A stretch of 64,000 bases of DNA from Aspidiotus rigidus (taxonomy: Eukaryota; Arthropoda; Insecta; Hemiptera; Diaspididae). The position numbers and the translations under genes are program-made. This document shows positions 13,421 to 25,300 of the stretch, one piece after another; positions within the stretch are counted from its first letter, which is position 1, and each line of letters opens with the position of its first letter. The stretch covers positions 4,464,001 through 4,528,000 of the forward strand of contig JAVHKY010000053.1 in the NCBI GenBank assembly GCA_035079385.1, read 5' to 3'. Below the pieces are notes generated by a model. That model was not told where the DNA came from and searched no databases. It saw only the letters and a list, made by a program, of their open reading frames with translations.

Positions 13421-15896
13421 TCTTCAGCATCACCGGTTGCTGTTGGCGGTGGCACTCCACCAGTAGATTGGTACAATTTCGCAATAATCGGTTGAGCCAC
13501 TTCCTCTAGTTCTTTCTTTTTCTTCGTGAATGCTTCACTATCCGCATCTTGATTTGACTCTAACCATTTAATTTTATCTTCGATTTCTTCTTCTAATTTA
13601 GCTTTGTCTGACTCTGATAGCTGTGAAAAATGACATAAGTGGATAAGTACATACCTGCATTTACGTAAATTACGATAAAAGCGTAGCGAACATGAGATAC
13701 ATACTTTGGATCCGAGTTTGTCTTTGTCGGCAATCTGAGTCTTCAATGAGTACGCGTAGGATTCGAGGTCGTTTCTTGACTCCACACGTTCTTTCAATTT
13801 CTTATCATCATCGGCGAATTTCTCGGCATCCTTGATCATTCTATCGATATCGTCCGGAGTCAAACGGTTCTGGTCGTTGGTGATGACAATCTTCTCACGG
13901 TTTCCGGTTCCCTTATCTTCAGCTGATACCTATTTGAATTCAAGAAAATCTTTAGATTCTAACAAAACCCCCTACGCATGTAGCGCAACGAATAAAACTT
14001 ACTTGTAGAATACCATTAGCGTCAATTTCAAAGGTAACTTCAATTTGCGGTACACCACGTGGCGCTGGTGGAATGCCAGTGAGATCGAATTTACCCAACG
14101 GATGGTTATCTTTGGTCATCGGTCGCTCTCCTTCGAAAACCTAGATAAAATATTGGTCAGTAACATGTATTTATCTTGGAAGAGATACAAAGTTCTGGAG
14201 AACCTACTTGAATTGTGACGGTATTTTGATTATCAGAAGCGGTGGAGAAAATCTGAGATTTCTTCGTTGGAATGACGGTGTTTCTTGGAATCAATTTAGT
14301 CATAACGCCTCCGACAGTTTCAATACCTAGAGTCAACGGATTGACGTCGAGTAATACAATGGCATCGGTGTCTTGTTCGCCAGACAGAACTCCAGCTTGG
14401 ACAGCAGCACCATATGCAACAGCTTCATCTGGGTTGATACCACGGCTAGGTTCTTTGCCATTGAAAAATTCTTTCACGAGTTGTTGCACCTGTTGTACAG
14501 TATTTTCATTAGTACAATGCATAAAATGATTAAGATAGTTCGAATTATTGACACTCACCTTTGGAATTCGGGTACTTCCACCGACCAAGACAATTTCATG
14601 GACGTCTTTCTTATTCATATCAGCGTCTTCCATTACTTTTTGCACGGGTTTCAAAGTCGATCTGAACAAGTCCATGTTCAATTCTTCGAACTTTGCTCTG
14701 GTCAACGTTTCCGAGAAATCTTCACCTTCAAAGAAACTTTCGATTTCTACTCGGACTTGGTGAGCGGATGAGAGGGCACGTTTAGCTTTTTCGACTTCTC
14801 GTCTCAGTTTCTGGACGGCACGATTGTCTTTGGTGATGTTCTTGCCCTTCTTTTTCTTGTACAGTTTGATGAAGTGATCCATTACACGTTGGTCAAAATC
14901 TTCTCCACCCAAATGCGTATCTCCGTTCGTAGAGACGACCTCGAACACACCGTTGTCGATAGTTAAGAGAGAAACGTCGAAAGTACCGCCGCCAAGATCG
15001 AATACCAATACGTTCTTCTCGCCCTCTTTCTTATCCAAACCGTACGCGATGGCAGCTGCTGTTGGTTCATTAATAATTCGCATAACAACCAAACCGGATA
15101 TAATTCCGGCATCTTTGGTAGCTTGACGCTGAGCATCGTTGAAATAGGCCGGTACGGTGACAACTGCGTGAGTTACCTAAAACCGGGTGAAATAATCGCT
15201 TTAAGAAATACGAAACTTTTCTGAGAAAATATCAATAAGGATCAAAATTAGTAGGTCACCTTCTTGCCAAGATATGCTTCCGCCGTCTCCTTCATTTTAC
15301 CAAGAACCATTGCTGAGATTTCTTCCGGAGCGAAAACTTTAGTGCCTTGAGACGTTTCTACTTCAATATGCGGTTTACTGTTCTTCTCCTTAACCTAAGT
15401 AATTCAATAAGTAGTTGAAAATCGAGATCATCCTACAACGAGAATAAACATCGTTTTTTTAGACTTACTTTGAACGGGAAGAATTTGATATCATGCTGGA
15501 CAGTAGTATCGGACCATTCACGACCAATCAAACGTTTAGCATCGAATACAGTATTCTCAGGATTAATGGTCAATTGGTTCTTCGCAGCATCACCGATAAG
15601 ACGTTCTCCATCTGGTGTGAATGCCACGTAAGAAGGTGTAATACGATTACCTTGATCGTTGGCGATAATTTCCACTCGACCATTCTTAAAAACTCCGACA
15701 CTAAAACGATGAGGCAAGATAAATGTAAAATACAGAAGACGAATCCGATATCGATGAATTTGGTGAAATTCTCTTACCATGAATACGTGGTTCCTAAATC
15801 GATACCGATAACTGTACCCACATCGTCTTTCGGTCTTTCTTTAGCAAGGGCAACTAAGTTGCCGATGGCTAAAAATAACCATACCGATTTCCACAT
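13405..15896 (-). CDS. Hspa5: BiP/GRP78, ER Hsp70 chaperone (HSPA5 homologue)
   Basis: This is the ER-lumenal ATP-driven chaperone for protein import, folding and unfolded-protein sensing. Exons on the minus strand are 15778-15896, 15469-15700, 15260-15394, 14559-15176, 14208-14489, 14003-14140, 13705-13929 and 13405-13620. All joins keep frame and give 654 residues, the usual BiP length. In order I see a signal peptide (residues 1 to about 18, [18 protein letters not shown]), the phosphate-binding [24 protein letters not shown] and [13 protein letters not shown] of the nucleotide-binding domain, the interdomain linker IVLLDVNPL, the substrate-binding domain, a helical lid, and a C-terminal KDEL retrieval signal. 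The ATG precedes the signal peptide directly. The upstream region has unfolded-protein-response elements. Intact and confidently assigned. Confidence 0.98.
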
Positions 15897-16275
15897 GATG
15901 TGAACCGATTACCTAGAAAAATCAAACAATAAAATTACGTAGACGTAGGTGCGACTGCGAAAGCAATCAATACGGGTTCGGTGAACGAGTAATGGAAATT
16001 AATTCTAGAATTTTGGCCATTGAAAACAAGAGAATTGATGAAAAACGTACCTTAGTAACAGATAATAGTTCGAATAAACACGAAATTCCGGAAGAAAAAA
16101 AAAAGAATACGTATACGAACTAATTAAGAATTCAACAACACGATTGAGTTAGAAGTTCTATTCGCTGTGAAATTTCACTCGATATTCACGAAATCGGATT
16201 TATTTTATAGACACATCTTTTCACTTCAATTGACACGAAATAACTGAACGAATACGAATTGAGAATTACTTGTAC
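15897..16275 (-). other. BiP 5'UTR with a 138-bp leader intron
   Basis: Reading the minus strand, a donor GTACGT begins at 16050 and an acceptor ends at 15913, giving a leader intron of 15913-16050 that ends 16 bases before the ATG. The first non-coding exon would run from about 16275, about 27 bases below the TATA box, to 16051. Transcription start is inferred from TATA spacing, not seen directly. Confidence 0.65.
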
Positions 16276-16301
16276 AGTTTAAAGTCCGGCTGAGTAACTA
16301 G

Positions 16302-16307
16302 TATATA
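16302..16307 (-). promoter_or_regulatory. TATA box of BiP
   Basis: TATATA, in the minus-strand context CAATATATACTAG, lies about 400 bases upstream of the BiP ATG and about 250 bases above the leader-intron donor. This spacing suits a core promoter feeding the non-coding first exon. Confidence 0.6.
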
Positions 16308-16356
16308 TTGTTTTCGACTTGAATATTGTATATCGTGTGCCGTCCTGATTATGAGT

Positions 16357-16375
16357 CGTGTTTCGTTTTTATTGG
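16357..16375 (-). promoter_or_regulatory. ER stress response element (ERSE)-like site
   Basis: On the minus strand the sequence is CCAAT, nine bases, then ACACG. The ERSE consensus is CCAAT-N9-CCACG (NF-Y plus ATF6/XBP1), so only one base differs. It sits about 50 bp upstream of the TATA box, where ERSEs sit in known BiP promoters. Confidence 0.6.
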
Positions 16376-16459
16376 TGAATAAAAACCGGTGAACGCGTTG
16401 AACGCCGACTGGCGAGGAGAATCCGACTATCGATAACGCGGCTATCGATTTTTACAAAG

Positions 16460-16467
16460 CCACGTCA
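16460..16467 (-). promoter_or_regulatory. UPRE-like XBP1/ATF6 site
   Basis: TGACGTGG on the minus strand is an exact match to the core unfolded-protein-response element TGACGTGG/A. It lies about 155 bp upstream of the BiP TATA box. Together with the ERSE-like site it predicts ER-stress induction. Confidence 0.6.
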
Positions 16468-16570
16468 GTTTTCAGTTCATGCGTCAACACGCTGATGTAA
16501 CCTTTCTCGTACTTTCGAGCGTTTACGATTCCAATATGTAGATGACGAGAGTGAAAATCGATAGAGCTTG

Positions 16571-16583
16571 GAACCTTCTAGAT
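16571..16583. promoter_or_regulatory. Candidate heat-shock element
   Basis: GAACCTTCTAGAT resembles three alternating nGAAn units (GAAnnTTCnnGAA) with one mismatch in the third. Its position about 270 bp above the BiP TATA box makes HSF input possible. A site this short could occur by chance. Confidence 0.3.
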
Positions 16584-19302
16584 GAAAATAATGAGAATTA
16601 TTTTTCTGTACCACGAAGAAGGTACGAAAGCTTACCTACGTAAATAATGTTGTTCTACAGATGACTCGAACGAGATCATTGTCGAGGTGTCTGCGACGTT
16701 TCCGTAGAGCAAGCTTATCACTCATACCGGTACATTAAATACCTATAAGTAAATATTTTGGGAAAAGAGGTAGGCCCACGTAATCTACACCGTAGTACGG
16801 ACGTACGATGTGGAGAGAGAAGAAAGAGTTCGAATAATTTTATCTTATCCTACGAGTCTCTAGTTCAAAATTCTTTTCAAATACCTTATCTTCCCTTTTT
16901 CTTTTTTAGTTTCGTTTCATCAGAGAACTCGTTGAATACCTACTTCGTCGCAAACGCGTCAATACAATTTGCACGATAAATACAAAATTTGTTGACGCAA
17001 AATGTCCGGTATAATAAACTGAAAATATTTCCTATTTTCTCTGAAAACATTTTTCATGTTCTACCTCACAGAATGATGCTGTTATTCGAAGCTAATTATA
17101 TAGAGCGTCGCATTAGAAGTCAGATTACACTTATTTTGATTTCAAATGAAACAACTCGAGTTGTTGTTTTTTTTTTTTCTATCATTACCGATAAGGAGAG
17201 AAAAACCGGTTAGGTTGCGTACGTTTTCGTAAAATCATTAAATAGGTACATTCTTCTATCTCTAAATAGGCCTACTATGAAAAATTAGATCCAAAAATAC
17301 AATCGCAAAAAAATCTTTTTGTTTAGTCTAAGAGAGGAGAAGGTATAAGTACTATCGAGCTTTAAAGCATAAGTTTTTAATCAAGAAGTACCTATTATTA
17401 GAGTCGTAAAACTTTGTTTATTTTCGGCTGAAAAACGATCAACGGGCAATAACCTTTTGACTCGAAAAGCGAGTGAGTCAGGAATTGACTAGAACTGAAA
17501 ACTCGCAGGTTTACTGATGGAAGCGAGCTGAAAAACTGTTTTCTTTTTTTCAATTTCGATAGTAAATTTTAATGATCGAATTCGATTTTGATGAGCGATT
17601 GGAATCGATTAAAGGATACGTTCATAAATTAAGGTAGATGAGTTTTGAGATTTTTTGACCCACCATCCTTGATCATCAATGAAATTTTTCCAAGTCCTAT
17701 TGTTCATGCGTATAGCTCGGAAGTCACATTTTCTTAAAAAGCTAAACCAAATCTGAGCCCCCTCTCGTACATCAACAGCTCTCACCTTTAAAAATTGTCG
17801 GAGTCTCTAAAGTAGGATTCAGCTCCCCGAACTGGATTGGCCGGACGGATGTCGGTACCCAGGTCGGAATTTCCTCTCCATCGGAAAGCTCAATTAAAGT
17901 CGCTTCTTCCTGATTTAATCCTGCTATGTGTCGTAACATTTGTAATCGCATTCGAACCATCCCTGAATTAGGTAAGAGTCTTCTTTTCTTTCGAAACTAT
18001 TATTCGGTATTCATAATACAACGAAACCGAAATATGCTGTTCATATCTATGACCCCCCCGTCTCGTCACATAGGTACCTATGGTCACTTTCGGAACTGTT
18101 TCAAAGTTTTTGAATTAGGTGAAAGCCTTTCTCGATTTCCAAATATCTACATAGCTCTATAGTCGAAACTTTCTGAAGTCCCTTAACTAGGCCTTCAGAA
18201 ACAAAATTTGTTGTTCATATGATTGTAAACATAAGACGCAGAAGTAAACAATTACTAAGGATTTTCCCTTCCAAGAATAACATTGAATCATGGATATGTC
18301 TGTCTTATTCTACAAATAATTCAGAACTTCTTGATAAAAACTGGTTTAGGATTGAGAAAAGACCGACAAAGCTTTCAGATTTTATCGATTGTGGTAATAC
18401 CAATTATATTGATATTAACGACTCTTAGTGAGATTTGGATTACTCTTGGAACTACTCCTGGCAAAATCGTTACAAAAAACCATCACAGTTTTTTGTTACG
18501 CTTGATGACTTCATCATTGACTTTGACCTGCTTTAAAGCTACAGAAAAGTTTCCTCAAATTTCGCTACTTTCATTATACTAGGCCTAACATATATACCTA
18601 GTATACTAGGCTATACTAGGTGTCCCAAAAGTGTGACTACTCTTGGAAAAACCGAGACTATTCTTTGAAAAATGACGTCACGTGACCTTGACATATTTTA
18701 GAGACGTTTAGATCTCGAAAGTAGGTCAAGGTCACTTATGACTTCATCAGCTCATGACGTCATTTTTGTGACGGAAATTTTAGAATTAAAAATTTTTAAC
18801 CAAAATTCTGTTTTACGACAGGTTCTTTTGGAATTTTCGCTGTCCACGGATCCTATTCCTACGGAATCGTTCAACCCTTTTGGGTACTTGAAAAAATTCC
18901 GCCAGCAAGCCATATCGTATACGAGTATTAAGAGATAAACTTTTGAAAATTTGAAACATCGAGATATCATGGTTGTTTAAAGAGAGGAACCTAAAAAAAT
19001 TTTGAGTCTAGAGCTGCTATGTATACGACGAGTAAAAAAGAATATGTGATAAAATTTGAAGAATTTTCCGCGAAAATAATGATCACATCCGTGAGAATTT
19101 GTATTTTTTGGCGTTAAAAAATAAATGCGAACAACAATATCATTCTACTGTTACTTGTCATGCAAACAAAAAAAAAAAAAAAAAAAAATTAAAAAAGTGA
19201 TTACAAAAAAATAATTGTACACAACTTTTCTCGAATTCGGCTTTTACTTTTTTACTTCGAGACGATAATTTATGTTCGTATAAAATTGTTATCCATCTTT
19301 TT
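16584..19302. other. Mostly gene-free stretch between BiP and arylsulfatase B
   Basis: Apart from a possible orphan exon at 17786-17962 I see no gene. The part from about 18590 to 18780 includes copies of a dispersed repeat with TGACGTCA palindromes and ends of the type AGGTGTCCCAAAAG. A long A run lies at 19169-19187, close to the 3' end of arylsulfatase B. Confidence 0.4.
17786..17962 (-). CDS. Possible orphan exon of an unrecognised gene
   Basis: On the minus strand a good acceptor (CTAATTCAG) precedes 177 open bases that end at a good donor (AAAG followed by GTGAGA). With phase-1 borders it reads MVRMRLQMLRHIAGL, then an acidic, proline-containing stretch to ETPTIFK. Coding-like composition and clean splice signals support a real exon. 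I found no partner exon on either side, and its phase does not match a continuation from the last arylsulfatase exon. I do not recognise it. Confidence 0.3.
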
Positions 19303-22300
19303 TCAAGTTACCCACGTAGTCCAAGTATGATTCCACAGCTTGGGATCTGCTCTGAATGCGTCCACTGGTTGGTTAATTTGGGGAACTAGCGACGTTCGAT
19401 GGAATTTCAAAACATCGTACAGCTGGGTCGTAATGATTGGATACAATTTGGCAACATTATTTCTTTCGCACGGATCCGTTTCTACGTTGAAAAGACACGG
19501 ACTCGTTCTGCAATCTACGTTATTATTATCAAAAGAAGCGCTTCCCCAATTGTTTGCGTCGCATTTTATCGTCGCTTGATATCGGCGCTTTTCTATTTCA
19601 TACTCCGTAGCCCAAGGTAAAAATAAAGCATTCGCCACAGATATAAGTGCTTTACCGCTTTTGCTTTCCAAAACCGCGCTCGCATTGTACCTCGCCCGAT
19701 TAGGATCGAACATTTCTTTCGAGTATCCGTAGAAACCGTCATACTGACCGTTTTGCGTCGATCCTATGCAACAGTATAAAGCAAAAAAAATTGTGGACTT
19801 GGTCAAATTTTGACCGAGTGAATGAAAAATGTAATTCTCAAACCGCAGCTTGTACATCGTCTCGTAAATGAACAATTTTCTGATTCACTTTTTCTTTCCC
19901 CTAAAGTTGAAAATATTTCAAACTTTCTCAATTTGATACCTGTAGCCTCAAAATGCGTCGGGGTTTTCCAGATACCTATACCAACTTCCGGATAGAAGTT
20001 CGGCACATGACTCCCCTAAGAACTCAATCAAGCTCGCAAATCAAGTTTTTTGGTAAATATCTGTGTAGAAAATCACAATAATATTCTCGGTCTATTCTTC
20101 AATTTTATATGATTCGTGTAGGTGTAATCGGAATAAAATCTCCTTTTTCTTTTGAAAACCTTTTTATGGCAATTTTAAGACGTGAAAAAAGAAAATAATA
20201 AATATATAGATAAAAAAAAAAAGAGAACAAAATTACTTGGAAGATGTGACATCATTATTTTTACATGTAGGTTGTATTATTTGCCTCATAGTACGAGTAT
20301 GTTATCTGCTCGAAAATAGAAGAAATGTTTAAAATTCTCTTTCCACGACGTCTTTGACGAAGTCATTTAGACCATAATCGTATACCACAAAGGAAAAAAC
20401 TAGTAAGTACTCACATAATTGCTTGTCGAAAAATATCGCCGTAGTTTAAGTTTCATAGTTTTAAGTTAATTTTTGAAAGGAAATTAGGAAAATAGAAAAA
20501 TTTCTAGATATGAGTCACTATTGTCTATCTGTTGTTTTGTCATCGAACAATTTTTCCTATTGGCGAAAAGGAGAAAAAAAAAAAAAGTTGTTTAACTCTC
20601 TTCTCCCATTTCAATAACAGAAAGATGTGATTTTTACATAAAAAATATATCTCAAACGGACGGTATTTTCCATAAAAATTTTTATTAGAATTTCACGGCT
20701 CTGCCGTCCACAAAAAATATATTTAAAAAAAAAGAATTACTTTTCATCCTCTGCCGATGTAGGACGTAGCCTACGAAACGTTAGGTGTTGGTTTTGTTTT
20801 TGTTTTTTTCAAATATATTATTTGTCGACGGCAGAGCCGTGAAATTCTAATAAAAAATTTTTTGATGTGATTTCTAGCCATTCTCATCGAGGTAACTAAA
20901 TTGTAAGTACAATTTTATCAAGTCATTTGTCATTACCAATCACTAATTTCCAGTTCTCTACTCTGGTAGCTGCATTTCTATTTCTCTCGTCTATGTTTAA
21001 CAGGATCGAGGATCTGGGTCGAGAAACAAGATTCAACGTCAGTGAATACCATTGGTCGATACCATCCATACTGGGACGTAAATTTGTAGGATTTCCTCCT
21101 GAAGCATACAAATTCCTGTATAAGTAATAGAAGGTGAATATGATGACATAGGTAAGTTACTGTAAATGAATAATCAAGAGAACAATGAGAGATTGAAATT
21201 ATTCATGTAGTCGCATTACGTCACTCTTTCCTATACGTACAGATAGTATCCCTTAAATAACGTGATACATTTTCACAAAGTTTTGAAACTTGTTCTAAAG
21301 CTGAACGATCTTCTACAGATAAAATAAAATAATATTATATATACCTGCAGCTGAATAAAGAGTGGGTAGCCAATCAGAAACGTGCATCAAATCGTTTGAC
21401 ACTCGAGGATTCTGTTGTATTGTTGCTGACCAAATGAAACTGGGTGATTTCACTCCTCCTTCCCAAAGTGTTCCTTTTGCCTGCGAATCAGAGGACAAAA
21501 AACGAGAGCAAACGTTTAAAATAATGAATCGAGATGGCTTTCAATTAGGAAAAATTCAAAGAAAGATATTGAAACCTCAATATAAAGAAGAAAAAAATTG
21601 CTTTTACTTATAGAAGGAGGGGACGATGAAGTAAAAATTGGGGAAATTTTAAAATATTCTTATTCGAGTTTCTTTCCCCTAAAGCTCCCCTTGTTTTTGA
21701 AAAATATTCAAAATCATTAGACTCACAGGGGGGGTCCTCGTCAGGTTGAGTTCCAAAGAGGTTCCCAACGGAGGTCAAGGTCATTTGTGATCAGGGAACG
21801 GCGGGTGGCCCAAGCTTCCCCATAGGGGAAATGTTATGATGCACAGTTGGAGTAAGCATTACTATCTGTGAGTCATTAGTTGGCGGCTGTTAGGAATGCG
21901 TTTTCGTACGCGCTGGCCATTTACGAATGTGTCGCTGAAAATTACGATGCTATATATGAATGACTATTAAGAATTCATACTCACCCCTCTGAAAGGGTAA
22001 TTTGAACCCCAGTTAGGGTAGTTATTTGTAGGTGGAGTGCCGTTACGTGCACTAGGAGCTCCATTGTCCGACATGAACACGATTATGGTATCTTTCAACA
22101 TCTTTCTGTCCTCCAAAGCTTCTACGATCTCGCCTATACTCTCATCTAGTTTTGAAACCATAGCTGTGAAACGGCAAACAGATTCTCATGCAGACTCTAT
22201 TCACTTATATTACGCTGGCTATAGCTAAAAATGTAGAAAAGATTCTATTTACCCGCGTATATTCGGCGGTTCGGATCCATGATATGATCAAATTTTTCTA

Positions 22301-25300
22301 CGTCTTCTCGAGCCGCTTCCAGCAATTGGCCAGAGTTTGCTGCGTGAACTGCTAGATGAGCAACGTAGAGGAAGAGAGGACCACTTTCGGTATCGTGATC
22401 GTTTATTATATCAACGGCCTCTCTTGTGAACATATCTGTGGCATACTCTCCTTGGGCCTCCTGCCACGCTGGATTTTCATTTCTGCGTAGATCGTAACCC
22501 GGAAAGTCGCCTATATTCGGGTACTAGAGAGTTAAAAAGTGCATTGATAAAAAACTCGCGGGTTCTATAATGGAGTTAAAGGCGGGGTGACACGGAACCT
22601 GTTTTATGGGCCATGTGGGGTCTGAAATATGTATGACGTCATTGGATTGTGACGTCACAGACTTGGACTTTGGAGCTACATATGGTAGGAGAAGGACTTA
22701 GAAAAATTTCGACTTCCAAGATATGATACAATGAGGACTTGGAAAACTCACGGGGGCTTTAACGGAATTAAACGAGGGATGGCAGGGAACGTGTTTTATG
22801 GGGCACCTAGGATCTGAAAAATCTGGACGTACTAGATCTCTGACGTCATCAAATTGAGACGTCACAGGCCGGGACTTCGGAGCTATTTATAATAGGAGAG
22901 GGACTGGGAAAAATTCCGACCTTCAAGCCATATATGATTCGACCTCAGGAGAAAATTAGTGTATGAGACATTGCATATCTAGCTACTCGAAGGGGCTATC
23001 TTTCAGACTATATACACTGACTACCGAGCTATATATGATAGGGTGGGGACTTTGAAAAGGCTGACCTATGACGTCATCAGACTGTGACGTGACAGGCCCG
23101 GACTTCGGAGCTATGTATAATAGGATGGGAACGTGAAAAAACAACGGCTTCCTTAACGATGTTAAACGAGGAAAGCAAGGAACCTTTTCTATGGGTTGAA
23201 AAATGTAATACAATATGACCCGTATGAAGATAGCCCCTTCAAGTAACTGGGCATACAATGCTTTGTAAACCAGTTGGCTTAGCCCCTTCAATGAGTCAGA
23301 TATGCAATGCTTCAAACACCACAAGTCCCCTTTCTATCATAAATTTTTCCAAGGCCCCCTTCTATTGTATATCTACAGCTCGAGAGTTGAAATTTTTCCA
23401 AGTACCCTCCCATCATAAAAGCTCTGGAAAGTCAAAATAGGGAACTTGGGAAAATTTCCGCTTTCAATTTATATATGATAGGAGGGGAACTTCGAGCTTT
23501 GCCGGCCGGCCGGATAGCGGACCGCGGACGTTTTTTCCGAAAACCTCCCGATAAAACAGGTTCCCTGTTGAAAAAAATTTTCGATCTCCGAGCTATAAAC
23601 AATAGGAGGTCGACCTCTAAATTACCTTGAGGTTGCCGGCCGGCCGACATTTTTTCCTAAAAACCCCGCGACAAGTAATACAGGTTCCCTGTTAATATTA
23701 TAAATTGGTACTTAAATTCAAATTATAGTTTGGAGCTGAATTACACATCAGTAAGATTTGTGGGATTGTACATAGCGGTACATGTGTAATGGTGTAATTT
23801 TCATATAGCCAACTGAAGAATTTTTTTCGAGGTATTAAGCACTACACTGTATTTCATAAGTCTAACCCAAGTATAGAGTATGATTATTGACCATACTTAT
23901 GAAATGGACGACAACAGCAGTAAAAAAATATGATTTTGAAGCAAAGAAGGCACAGTAAGTTGGGTGTAAGCTTGAAGAATATAATATATTACCGTTACAT
24001 ACTAAATTCTGCTTAACGCAATGTCCCTATGTATATTCTGTCTACGTTTCAAATCCTCAAAAAGCTAGCTGTATGAAGGAAGCTGAGTTACAGTTTATTA
24101 ATCTCTATTTCTGGTACGGGTACCTAATTTTATACCTATAAAAATATTTATCATTAAAACTAGAGAAAAAAAGAAAAAAAAATTAACAGAATCAAGACAC
24201 AGGAATGTGATAAATGTAAGGGATTTTATTAGAAGAACAAAACGATATTATATTAATTAAAAATTTTGAGCGGTTGTTGTATATTGTTTCAAACTAGCTT
24301 ATCGAAGTGTAGAATCGACTACCAAGTTCTAGAAAAATGATGTGAAAGTTTTCGAGTCGTCGAAAGACCAGAAAGGAGTTTCTAACACGTTTCTAAATTA
24401 AAATTCAGTATTTTTCGGTAGAATCGATTTAAGAATTTGGAGTGAGCCCAGGATCTACCAAACTATTTGACGGTATTCGAAAAATAAAAATATGTAATGA
24501 ACTCGAAGAAATTGGTCTTGTACGAGTATTTTGCATGATTTTTATTTTAGCGTCATTTAGGATATGAATTTTTTTTATAATCGAGTAAGACATTCAATAC
24601 CTATACTTTTTATACATGAGAATTACAAGTAAAATGTTGATAATATTGATGATGCTTAGGCCTAATGACAATACATAATAATAAAATACTAATCAACTTA
24701 ATTTTATAGCTTATTCTTTGATCCATGTTCCACCAAGAACCCTACTCTGAGAGTTGGATAAAATGAATAACTTTTTGAATAATCAATAAAACATTTTTTC
24801 TTTCTTCTCATCGAAATATTATTGAGGCATTGGTATCAACCTCGATTTTTATAATATACCATTACTTTTCCATACTTCTCTATGATAAATAAACACACGA
24901 GTAAGGGCATTCAATTTCCGAAAATTTTACGAGTACCTACAATGAATGATTTAGTTTCATCAACTTAGCGTATCGAAAGCAAATCACACAATTCTATTAA
25001 ACTAAAATAAAAATCTCTAGTTTTCTTTTTACTGATTTCAGTTTTCGTTAAAGATTCATTTCAATACTTTTTTTTTCTTCACTTCTCTTTCTCAACTGCG
25101 TTATCTACTCCACTACTAATGAAAGAACACAAAAAATTGTAATGAAATGCAGATTTTACGTAACATATTGTACTTCGTCATTCTGTTTGGACTTCTAGAC
25201 ATGTAATAAAATTATCATATATTGTCAGTCTAATGCGTGAGCGTGTTCGTGTCAATAACAAATATTATTATTCATACAAATTTTACAAGTTTTATCGTAT

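Noticed and set aside
17772..19875. Joining the orphan exon at 17786-17962 to arylsulfatase B as an alternative C-terminus
   Set aside because: A GTAACT donor does follow TGG in the last arylsulfatase exon, but the phase is wrong and the joined frame stops quickly.
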